NCBI GenBank assembly: GCA_022393335.1
Contig: JAJEKB010020967.1
Span: 249,387 to 313,386 of the forward strand
Length of the DNA: 64,000 nucleotides
Source: Macrotrachela quadricornifera
Taxonomy: Eukaryota; Rotifera; Eurotatoria; Philodinida; Philodinidae
Direction of reading: 5' to 3'
The translations under genes were made by a program, and so were the position numbers. The notes beneath the pieces were generated by a model. The model was not told the origin of the DNA, searched no databases, and was given only the letters and a program-made list of their open reading frames with translations. Numbering within the stretch: position 1 is the first letter of the stretch; each line of letters begins with the position of its first letter. This document shows positions 49,656 through 60,089 of this stretch, in pieces.

Positions 49656-50391
49656 ATGAATTATAAGCTTTTAGCTAGCACAACAACAACTACTACTTCT
49701 TCTAAAACAATATCGACAACGACAACTTCATCAACAATAAGCTCGACTACTACATCGACAGCAACTACAGTTACGACTCTAACAACAGTAACAACTACTA
49801 TAACAGCATCAGTAATTACTGCAACCAGTACCACAACAGAAAGAACAATTACACAAACGACAACAGGTAGATTAATTCTAAGAGTAATTTTCTATTAAAT
49901 AAATATCTTGTATTTTACTGTTAGATATTCCATGTTCATCTTCATGTAGCATTCAGCAAATGTGTGTAGAAGGTACGTGTTTAAATGTAGGATATCTTGC
50001 ATGTTTATAAACATGGTCTCGACCAGGTGATGGTGATATTGTAGTAACAACAGCAAATAGTCGAACGATTTCTTTCTATAATACGGGCCCACCAACTGCC
50101 ACAGATCAAGGAAAATTGGATCTAGATGATCAATACAATAAGGGACCAGAAAATATTTATTGGCTAGATCCCGGTACGTTACCACCAACAAGCACTTACT
50201 ATGTCTGTTTTGAACCATATTCGTTTACTCCAACTATTAGTAGTTGTGATCCAATAACAGTCGTCTATCGCATTCTACCTCCATCTGGCACTATTACTAT
50301 TCTTACGCGAACATTCAGTTCTGTTGAACAAAACTCATATAATTGTGATTCATCTTCGAATACTCTTGTGGGTTCATTCACGTATCCTTAA
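49656..50391 (+). pseudogene. Thr-rich (mucin-like) protein with YfaP/DUF2135-like domain; in-frame TAA or new intron
   Basis: The first exon (49656-49866, 5' end unresolved) is almost all Thr/Ser, a mucin-like stalk. A 58-nt intron (49867-49924) joins it in phase to a Cys-rich piece, DIPCSSSCSIQQMCVEGTC, followed by LNVGYLACL, a TAA at 50008-50010, then TWSRPGDGDIVVTTAN and a complete domain: GPPTATDQGKLDLDD, KGPENIYW, TYYVCFEPY, ending NTLVGSFTYP. The GDGD, LDxDD and GPENI-W motifs recall the bacterial YfaP/DUF2135 domain, common in bdelloids beside Thr-rich stretches (from memory). The frame is continuous on both sides of the TAA. The segment 49973-50026 (54 nt) starts GTACGT, ends CCAG and is phase-neutral; splicing it out would remove the stop together with LNVGY...TWSRPG. 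The locus is thus either a one-lesion pseudogene or a functional gene that has made a new intron. No signal peptide was found; an upstream exon is likely. Confidence 0.7.
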
Positions 50392-50399
50392 TAACTATT

Positions 50400-51240
50400 G
50401 AAGTTACTTATTTATATGTCAGCTTTCAAACTCTTTGATTGTATTACATACATATATATATATACGCAACCTTTCAAAGTTCAAAATGTTTATTTAATTT
50501 TGTTCAATATTTGCGATGTTTTATCTAGGTTTCGTTTTCTGGATGGGTAACTGTAGTGTTTGAGTGGACCATTGTAATTTTCGGAAGAGTGACTACATTA
50601 AAGAACTTTTTATCACAAAATTAAAGATGTTTGTTTTTGTACACATGAATATTTACGAAAAACTTTCTATTCAGTCAATTAAATCATCACTAAAATCATT
50701 AGAATATACTTCTGTCATTGAAATTGACGAGTATTAACTTACACAAATGAATAAATGTCGGCTGTAAACGGTAGATCGCAGTTGAATATCTTAAGTACTT
50801 GTTCTTCTCTTAGATTTTACATCGACAAGAACTTCTTTGAAAAATGAAATCACCAATTTTATAAAGCAAAGAATTTACAATCAATGCTTTGAACTGCTGT
50901 TGTATTGCTCAACGAAAAAAAGAAGATAAAATCAATCCGTTCTATGATGTTTACTTTATTCAATATCTTCTAAACTATTAGAATAGATAAATGTTCTTAA
51001 TACCATAAACTTAATGTGGCTTTTCTAAAAAATTGAGAAAAAGAAATCTATAATAAATTTTAATTTGCACATAACTATTTCTATTAGTGTAGGAAATATG
51101 TAATTGTTGAAAACATATTTCTGTTCGAAAAATAATTCTAAATTGATGAGTAAGATTGGAAAAAAAACTTATTTAAATCAAATTTTATAGCGAACTTCTT
51201 CTATTAAAAAAATCTTAAAAATTCGTTGGAATGATTTTAT
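50400..51240. other. intergenic, nothing recognised
   Basis: A TATATATATATA run lies near 50454-50463, just after the preceding gene; nothing else is seen. Confidence 0.4.
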
Positions 51241-51247
51241 ATTAAGA

Positions 51248-51840
51248 TTATTTAACATCTAATCTAATTAATGTATTATACACACTTATAACAATTGATA
51301 ATTGTTGTTTATCATCTTTTTGTGATGACTTTGCGAATAAATAAATATGTATCCATTTATAATTTTCATTCCAGTAATAAACAAAATTCTAATTAATATT
51401 CAACTAATAATTCTATGTTCGATAGTATAATCAAATTGATAAAGATATAGAAGATATTTACTTAATATTGATTGAAAAAATGTATTATGATAAAATGTTC
51501 AGTCATACGTATCACGAATACTTAATATTATTTTAAACAAATTAGATATATAACTAAGAATCTGTTTACTATCATTTATAATTAATTCAATATGAGATTC
51601 TAATTATGTAAATTCAACAACTGTTGCTGTTCCAAGACAAGTATTATTGCAATTAATTCATGAAATTTATTTCAGTCTCTATGTCTTACATCTATAGATG
51701 CTCAAATTATAGATAGATTCATGTTATTTTATGATACCCTTAAAAACATACCTGCCGCTGTTGGTTTGCGGTAGCATTTAGAGTATTATTGTTGCTACTT
51801 GCAACTGTGATGATATGACGGATATCTCTACTCCTTTAGA
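51248..51840 (-). pseudogene. orphan exons of an unrecognised gene, probably decayed
   Basis: Three minus-strand pieces have protein composition and splice-like edges. The first, about 51752-51835, contains DIRHIITVASSNNNTLNATA and ends before GTATGT. The second, 51509-51599, contains ESHIELIINDSKQILSYISN and ends before GTATGA. The third, 51248-51388, starts after TTAG with NFVYYWNENYKWIHIYLFAK and ends RLDVK-stop over 47 uninterrupted codons. The phases of the second and third do not match and a stop lies just upstream of the second, so this looks like a decayed gene. Family unknown. Confidence 0.4.
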
Positions 51841-52686
51841 GTGAAAATGTGAAATAAAGATCTGACAGATCTATATGAGTTCTTCACTAGAGTTCTTCAT
51901 ATCTCATGAGCTTGAACTATCACATTCTCATTCTATTCGTATGTTTTTATTGTTAAAGTCCTAAAAAAAAGAAATTTTGAAAAGTTTTTACAGATATGGT
52001 GTATACATTCAAAATGTGCGGTTCAAATTACTAGAGACACACCAAAAACAATGTTGCTACTAATCTGATTAACTTTTTTTAAAATATAATCTCGTATGAT
52101 TGTTTGATGCACACATGCTTAAACCTAAAGAAGAAATAAAATGAATGATAAGCATTAGAATATTTTTATTCTTGCGAATTTAAAATAGCAAGTTATATTC
52201 AACCATTATCGAGAACAATTATCATAATGAAACTTGACCAATATTTTGATGACCCATGTATTTAAAAATAAATCAATTTGATACATAAAACAATGAGTCT
52301 ATTTTTAGGTGTATATATAATTATAAAAATACAAAAGGATTTGATACATTCTAATGAAGAAAATATAAGTTCTACACTAGCGAAAATCGAGCACTATGAC
52401 AATTAATCTCAGTATAGAATTGGTCACATGCTTGATAGAAGTACAGTTCCTTTTCATTTCTTACAAAGTTTTATTTATACATATGTGATATCGAAACTGT
52501 GGCAGATGCCTCAAAAAAAAAGACTAATCATACAGATTATGCAAAGTTGTTAAATTAACTACCAGTAACTCTCCTGTAACGTACCATTCACAGTTACAAA
52601 AGTTTACTAAATATTCATATTGATACTCATATCTAGTATTTCTGGTTCTCTCATAGACTGTTAATCACTCGCTAGACTTCTTAGAA

Positions 52687-52984
52687 TTATTTCTTTGCAA
52701 CAATAATAAATTGCTTTTTAGAATTTGATTTTTCACCATTACAATCAATTGACGTCACCCAATTGTTGAAAACCTGATATCGGTGTAACTATATACTAAC
52801 TTTCCATTAGTTTTCCTTTAACCTTCCTTTCTTCTATTTTTCTCATTTTATCTCCGATGTTATCTTCTGTGACTACTACACTGAGCTGCTGTTCATTGTC
52901 TGTCTCTGCTATATCAGTAAATTCAACTAAAAATGTTACTGTATCAATATGAATAATATTTCGATCAACAAGAAAGAGTGTCGT
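52687..52984 (-). CDS. possible two-exon 3' end of an unrecognised gene
   Basis: The exon at 52823 to at most 52984 reads ...DTVTFLVEFTDIAETDNEQQ...KIEERK and is followed by GTTAAA. A 49-nt intron ends ATATCAG. The last exon, 52687-52773, reads VFNNWVTSIDCNGEKSNSKK, ends VAKK-stop, and is in phase. The composition is unlike the random frames around it. Upstream the frame closes at a TAA (52985-52987); I could not place an earlier exon. Function unknown. It might belong with the orphan exons at 51.2-51.8 kb, but these lie downstream of its stop. Confidence 0.4.
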
Positions 52985-53202
52985 TTACGATAATTATCAG
53001 GATAGTTGCTGTTGATAATTCTAAAATCTTACTGTGTTAAACAATATAAACAAGCTGTGTATTTTTGTCTGGTAAATAAATTACATAAAAATTTCTGTTT
53101 TCTTTTATAATATTCTAAAACATGACCTATTCTCTTGTTGCATTGTGCTTTTTTGAATAAATAAGATTTATTATTTAATAGCACTCGATAATTTTTTACA
53201 GC

Positions 53203-53340
53203 TGTACTTGAGCACCCAAGGGTATCCCTATAGTATAGCAGTTAAGGATCCAAAGGTTCCATTAGTGTAGTACTTGAAGATCTACGGATAACCTCATGTT
53301 ATAACACTTGAGGACCTATCGATACCTGCCTAATATACAA
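53203..53340 (+). repeat. short tandem repeat, about 4 units of 34-40 bp
   Basis: The units read roughly TTGAGGACCYAYGGATACC followed by an AT-rich TATAGCAC part. Four diverged copies follow each other. Confidence 0.6.
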
Positions 53341-53344
53341 TGGG

Positions 53345-54605
53345 AGTGCGAAAGAAGTGCAAGAAAAGTATGAAGGAAGTACGTGGAAGTATTGGAAGTA
53401 GCGCTTTTTTTTCTCTTGAGATATCATAATACTAATACACTGGATAATGAAAAGCTACAGATCAAGGTATCCAGAAGTGCAATCATCTCATTACTCTATC
53501 TTTTTCGAAAAAAATTAAAAGTTTTGAGTAGTTTTTGTCTAACGCACGGATATTCTAGCAAACTCTCCGATAGATATCTATAGCATTAAACTTGCGGCTT
53601 ATGAGAAATCTTTATGCATCCACGTGTGTACTATTGCAATATCTCGTTTGACATTATTCGTTTGATTATACTACACAGCATGAGGATGTAGACAGCAGTG
53701 GTTTTATCGCATCATACAGCATGACGATTCGAGTATAACTGGCTCTAGCATGTGAGTGTGATCAGATATGGTTTCAACAGAGAGGACGATGTGAGGCTCC
53801 GCTCAGAAACATTTTTCGACACATTGAAAGACATTAGGAACCAGGTCAGTTGTTTACAGACAACATTATATTAGCTCAACGGTGCCGATTCGTCCAATTC
53901 TATTGGCGCATATTGTATAGTATAGAACGGACGATGCTTCTATAATTTGGCCAAATAAGAGTTCTCATAACTGCTTCGTGAAAACTGCAGACACCATGTA
54001 ACGAATTTACATACCAATACTCAAAAATCGTAAGTAACTAAATAGGAGCTTATGCTAAACTGTCTAATCATTACACTATCGAAACTAAAAGCATCGAGAG
54101 TAGAAAAAGCTTATCAGAGAACCATCTTACATACTTCAATTTGTCTTTCACTAAAAACATTTCGACCTCAGGAAAGTGTATCTCAATCCTATGAAAGCAT
54201 TAATTTTGTTGCAACAAAATTTTCCAAGCTACAGAATGAGTATCAATTGGTTTATTGAAGATACTGATACATTAACTACCTCTTAGATCTCTATACTTAA
54301 TCTTAGCATATTATCACATCCTTCAAGCATAACACAAAAAAACCCATAAAATAGGTCATCTATTGGTTCAAATAATCCATCAATCAATAATTTACTTGAA
54401 ATAGCTTCACGTAATTTTATTCATTTATTCCATTGTCTATTGATAGATTCTAAAAACTCACTGTATAATTGCAACATCTGCAACAAATAAATTGCTATTA
54501 GCATGCAGTCGCAAGCGACTACACGCATTGAGGAGCGCACAAATCACTTTTTGCTCAAGAGGACTAAAAACTAATGATTTCAACAAATGCATGTATGAGG
54601 GATTA
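53345..54605. other. non-genic stretch, nothing recognised
   Basis: Two open frames at 53383-53583 and 54052-54258 have no supporting features. Confidence 0.35.
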
Positions 54606-54608
54606 TTT

Positions 54609-55610
54609 CACCTCTTTTGTTTACTTTGAAGAAAAATCTCCCCATTTTCCTACCTCAGCCTAGATTACATCACAAATAAATATTCTTGAATAAACTTCTC
54701 TTCACTTCTTTTGTACACTTCGAAGCAAACTTTCGTACTTCCACACCTCATCCAATATTACATCACAAACGAACATTACTAAAAAAACTTGTCCTCACCT
54801 CTTTTGTACAATTCGAAGCAAATCTTCCCACTTCCTCAGCTCATCCAGTATTACATCATCACGGAACACTCCTTATCAAACTTCCCTTCATCTCTTTTGT
54901 TCACTTCGAAACAAACCTTCCTACGTCCACACCTCATCGAGCATTACATCACGAATGAACATTACTAAAAAAACTTGTCCTCACCTCTTTTGTATACTTC
55001 GAAGTAAACTTTCCCACTTTCTCAGCTCATCCGGCATAACATCATCACGGAACACTCCTTATCAAACTTTCCTTCATCTCTCTTGTTCATTTCGAAGCAA
55101 ACCTTTCCACTACCTCAGCTCATCTAGCATTACATCATCACGGAACACTCCTTATCAAACTTCTCTTCATCTCTTTTGTTCACTTCGAAGCAAACCTTGC
55201 CACTTGCTCAGCTCATCCAGCATTACATCACAAAGGAAAATTTCTCATAAAACTTCTCTTCACCTCTTTTGTTTACTTCGAAGCAGACCTTCCCACTTCC
55301 ACACCTCATTCAGCATTACATAACAAACGAACACTCATTACGAAACTTCTCTTTACCTTTTCTGTTCACTTCGAAGCATACCTTGCCACTTCCTCACCTC
55401 ATCAAACATTAGATCATCACAGAACATTCCTCATCAAACTTCTCTTCACCTCTTTCGTTCACTACAAAGCAGACCTTGCCACTTCCTCACCCCATGGAAG
55501 ATTACACCATCACGGAACACCTCTTACGAAACTTTTGTCCACTTCCTTTGTTTACTTTGAAGCAAACCTTTTCACTTTCTCATCTCATCTGGTCTTACAT
55601 CAGAAAGGAA
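54609..55610 (+). repeat. tandem array, 11 copies, period 93 bp
   Basis: The landmark CACCTCTTTTGT or a variant occurs at 54609, 54703, 54796, 54889, 54982, 55075, 55168, 55261, 55354, 55447 and 55540. All spacings are exactly 93 bp except the first (94). Each unit continues with a TTCGAAGCAAAC part, a CCACTTCCTCACCTCATC part, ATTACATCATCACGGAACAC and a CAAACTTCTCTT part. Copies differ by roughly 10-20 percent by substitutions yet show practically no insertions or deletions. As 93 is 31 codons, every frame is periodic: two plus-strand frames stay open for several units (54686-54958 and 54955-55323). Whether it is expressed is unknown. Confidence 0.9.
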
Positions 55611-55729
55611 CTGAACAACATGTTGCACGAATCATTCATTCATCAATGAGAATATCTTAAAACTAGAACTGTTACTATAGCCATACAGCAATATGTCATG
55701 TAGTTAAAGAATTACTGTGATCATTATCA

Positions 55730-57300
55730 TATTCATTTATTATTGTCAATCTAAAAGAGATATTGAAAAATCATCAGTGAATTCATTATCACATATCAAA
55801 TATTTAGTTCTAATGACGCTGGAAACGATTCCAATAATTTGGTTCATCTATGTTGCGATCTCACTTTGAAGCTAGATTAAAGGGTTGTGAGTCAATTCAT
55901 TGATCGAACAACATCGAACAAATGAATGATTCTCAACTCTAGAGCTTTGTTCATATGTTATCTATCATATAGAGGAAAGATGATGCATTGATCAGTTATG
56001 AAACCTAACGCACTAAATGAATAATTCATATTACTGCCATGTTCATCTTTTGTCTTCACTACAATATCAAAACATCATGTTGCTAATATCAGTCAACGAT
56101 CGTATGTCTACCGAAGTAGCATCATTGTCCCAATGATTTGATTCGTTTATCAGAGTATATTGTCCAAATAAATGCTGTAAATCAGTATACTGGTTGAAGA
56201 TGACAAGATTCATGTATCAACACAACGCTGCCAATGATCTTGTTCATTTACCTTATTCTTTTATGTTTGATGAAATGGTGCTGTATCGTCTACTGAACAA
56301 AATATTGCATAACAGTTGAATCAACTTGATCACCACTGTCCCAATCCGTCTATTCAATAATTTTGACTTCATCAATACAGAAACTTAGCGAAGATGCACT
56401 TTTGAGAGATGACAAGGTGAATGATTGAGAATAATTCTTGTAATAACCTTACTCATATATTTAATTCGCTTTATACCTTTGTTTGCAACTTAACTACTTA
56501 ATCAAAGATCATATAACAAAGAAATTATTCTTATTTTGGATGTTAAGTTCACCAATATTGCTCGCTAGAAGATAAACTTTTCGATTATCGAAGATATTAG
56601 AGGATCATGTTACAAACAAATTATCATCATCCATTTCCAGGTTTCTGGAGGATCTTGTTCATCTATTCTATGCACACAAAAGCAGAGATTTATGGAAAAT
56701 AAACTTGTTAAGATAAATCAATCAGATAAATAATTGCTATCACCAATAGGTTTTGTGAATATATTTCTGAATACTAAAATAAATGTTTCAATTCAGTAGC
56801 TCATCCTTATTCACGTCCCAATTGAATAGTTTTAATATTCCCAACAATCATGGTCATTTATTCCATCTACTTCACAACAAAATTATAAATTTGCAAAGCA
56901 TAGCGAAAATAACATATCAAATGAATTAGTTGAATCAGTGTTCTGTTCACTTATATCTGCTTTATTTCAGAATTAACGTTTACACTATGCGTTAATCCAA
57001 TATCATATAGCTAGCGAATGATTATAACGGCATTTGCCGCATATGTCACAAGGACGACACTGTTCGCTTATCTTATTATTTCGAAATAGATTGAAAAGTT
57101 CTTTGATAGATTATAGTTGACATAGGAACTAAATGATTAGTACGACCGTTAACATATCATTTACTAATTTTCTTTCTACAAATGAAAAGTCCAGTATAGG
57201 TAGTTGTGGATAAATCATAGAATAGATAAACGTTTACAACAAAAGTTCTGTTCGTCTACTTCTCCTTATTCGAAATAAATGTTTTAAGAAATTGTGCTAA
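55730..57300 (+). repeat. decayed tandem array, period about 100 bp
   Basis: A word of the type GTTCATYTAT recurs at about 55731, 55841, 55949, 56041, 56141, 56241, 56341, 56450, 56547, 56657, 56852, 56945, 57062 and 57250. In well-kept units it is preceded by CACTGTCCCAATGATCT-like sequence (56120-56140, 56220-56240, 56320-56340). Spacing averages about 100 bp, with some units missing or unreadable. It lies directly after the 93-bp array but the unit sequence differs. Confidence 0.55.
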
Positions 57301-57309
57301 TTTATAGTC

Positions 57310-58700
57310 ACATAAAAAATAAACACGTTTGAACAAGCGATTGGTAAGTACTACGTGTTTCGAATTGTAGACTTTCTAAATGAGAGTTCCAGGTATTCAT
57401 AAAAATTTTAGTTAAGAAATAAGATTAATCATCATTTTATATATACATTGGCAGTACGTAACTGTTAAATAATTGTAGAAGACAATATACTTAGTATTGA
57501 TAAAAATAATACATCCATGCACAAGTATTAAACCGTACAATTGAAACAGAATGAAAACTCGAAAAGATGTTTTGGATATCTTTTTTCTAGCTTTTATTGC
57601 GTTAGAAGACTCCAGGATAAATCAGACAGCTTTTATTCGAAATATTGCTATCTATAAAGTATTATCTATGACGGCTATCAGTTTAGTTAAAGACTCCGAA
57701 TTCAATAGTTACATATCAGGAACGGAGATGAAGCATGTTCTATCTTTTCTTCAGGATTTTCCGGTTTACTTATGTGTGAGCGATTAGACTTGTGTAATCA
57801 AGAACCGTAAGTAAATCAGTCATGAGTTTCACATAGAAATGGTAATACACATCAACGTCTCTATGAACTAAAATTGTAAAGAATAAATCAATTCTTATCT
57901 AGACACATGCTTAGTTTATTTTAGACCTTTACATATGTTCAGATGAGAAAAAATATTGACATCAAGAATATGCTGGATATCTTCAAAAAAGACATCGTTT
58001 TAGTGCAATACGAATCAGGATCACTGAACTTCTGACATATCTGAACTGCAAGGAGTGTTATTGGATTCGGTTGGAAAATGAAAGAAATGTATACAGACAC
58101 AGTTCGAACTTCGAATGTTTTCTGGTAGTTTCTTTCAGAATTTTGCTGACCAGAATATCTCAACCAGAACATCGCATTCTTCAAAGAACATGTTACAGAA
58201 CCACTATTTTTGATGCGGTGCCTTCTCGATCAGAAATATTACGTCTATATTCCTATAATTTTTCAGTTGGCTCCTGTGAAAAGATCAGCAGAACTGATCA
58301 GATTTAAATTTTGGTATTTCTCTTCGCTATTACATCTAATTCAACTGATAATTCTACAGTTTGTAAGCCGTAACATAATTGGTTAAAGTGCAAAATACAA
58401 CGGTGATTTGTTCTTCGACTTTTTAATAAACCCTTATGCTAGTTTTTGTTGCAAAAAAAGTGATAAAACATCATTACAATTTCAGAATGCAGAAAATGAT
58501 TTATAATTTGAGCCTGATGTTTCAAATTAAGGCGTAGAAGTGAAAGTTTATATAGATTGAGCAAAATATCGAGTGTCTCTATTGATTATGTAACTTGAAT
58601 GCTATCTGTATTGTATGATGCCTTACTTAATCACATGTAATATTAATCAACAGTTAAATAGTATACTAAATTTTGGTTTTTGATTGTTGGTCCCTTTTAA
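57310..58700. other. non-genic stretch, nothing recognised
   Basis: Short open frames at 57551-57787 and 58071-58307 lack start context, splice partners or recognisable motifs. Confidence 0.35.
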
Positions 58701-58705
58701 CATTA

Positions 58706-60077
58706 TTAAATTTCTGATGATTTAGTTGCGATACTTAAAATATTGACTATGAGATTATGAAAAAAAATTGTTGACGCAAAAAGTAGATTATTTTAGAGAG
58801 AAATTGGAGGAAATCCGGTCAAATTTTAGCGATAGTACTATCATGAGTATTTAGATGAGAGATGTTTTGATTTTTGACAAATTAACTACGATCAATATAA
58901 TTACCTGATTGTTGTTCAACAACGTATACCCGTTCGAGAATATTATTAATAGTTGCTTGCAATTGGTCAACACCTGCAACCCAACATTCAGTTTTAATGG
59001 GTTGTCTCAATTCTTTCAAATCTGTGGTAAGTTCTTCCAAATAGTCTGTTAATCTTCTATTAATTTCCAATAACTGTGTATGATCGTTGGCTGAAAGGAT
59101 TTTTTCAAAGTCTTTAGTGTGCTTGGTTAGTGTCGTTTGTTTGTTTTGTAAGAACATTAGAAAATTGTCAATCGATACCTTGTTTTTTTCCTCGATTGTA
59201 CGGATCTGATTCTTTAGTGTTTCGTCGTAGTTATCGATTGCTTTACGTAAAGAATTAAAAGCTTGAGTGATCAATTCAATATTAGTAATTTCATTGCCAC
59301 CTTTTAAGAGCATTCCTTGAGCTATCCTCTGGTTGAGAGATGTCTGTGCTTCCTTGAATCCAGTTTTCAACTATAATATAAAAAAGTCATTATTATGAAA
59401 CTAATGAAGTTATTGTTCACTACGAACATTTTCGGCTATGCCCAATGCGACATCGGTTAAAGGAACAAGTGAATGATCTTTATGTTCTTTGGTTAGCTGA
59501 CAATCTGCACAGATTAGTGTCTCACAACTACACCAATATCTTAGTTTTTGATCATGATGTTTGTCACAGAGTTCGAGTTCAGCTGATTTTTTATCAATAG
59601 GTACTCGTCGATGTTGTGAAAACTTACGTGCTTTATGAACGTCTGTACAGCATTCTGTACAGAAGCTATCTTTACAATCGATACACCAGAAATCGATCAC
59701 AGTCGATGCACATTCACAGCATTGAGCTACAATGTAAAGAGCAGAGATAAACGAAAGGATCATAAGAATAAAGATTTTTTATAAAAACAAAAACACGAAG
59801 TACGGTTATTGGTATATAGAGTAGTAGATCTGTAACCTTAAAACATTCATAAGATTTTGACCTGATCTGAGCAATTTTCCAATAAATATTAATAAAATCT
59901 ATAATCAGACATAGGGCAATCAAATTGCTCACAATCGCTCGAGACTACCTTACGAATACATTGAGGACAATACATATGTGTACACAGTGACATTGGTGGA
60001 TATGCAAAACAGTCCGCGCAAATGATCAACTTACCAACTTGTTGTTTTTGTTTTTTAGATGATGGTTTACATCCCAT
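58706..60077 (-). CDS. TRIM-like RING/B-box/coiled-coil protein, five exons, about 345 residues
   Basis: Exons (minus): 59911-60077, 59797-59861, 59428-59726, 58905-59370, 58706-58746; all phases agree, but exon 2 and the short last exon are the least certain. The start MGCKPSSKKQ is a good N-myristoylation sequence with a palmitoylatable Cys and basic residues, so membrane attachment is likely (inference). Next is a RING-like motif, ICADC, LCTHMYCPQC, FDCP, in which the final zinc-binding Cys of CPxC is missing; it may be inactive or misjoined. Two B-box-type zinc fingers follow: CCECASTVIDFWCIDC with CTECCTDVHKARKFSQHRR, and CDKHHDQKLRYWCSC with CADCQLTKEHKDHS. The 155-residue fourth exon is a coiled coil (SLNQRIAQGM, LTDYLEELTTDLKELRQP). 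No NHL, SPRY or other C-terminal domain is found, so the protein is short for a TRIM. Exon 3 ends at a GTTCGT donor. Confidence 0.8.
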
Positions 60078-60089
60078 GTTGTTTAACAC

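Noticed and set aside
49670..49860. ACA/ACT-rich stretch as a simple microsatellite
   Set aside because: Codons vary while Thr/Ser is kept, and the frame splices in phase to a Cys-rich exon, so it is better read as a coding mucin-like stalk.
54609..55610. Array as a CRISPR-like structure
   Set aside because: Units are contiguous without unique spacers, in a eukaryotic context.
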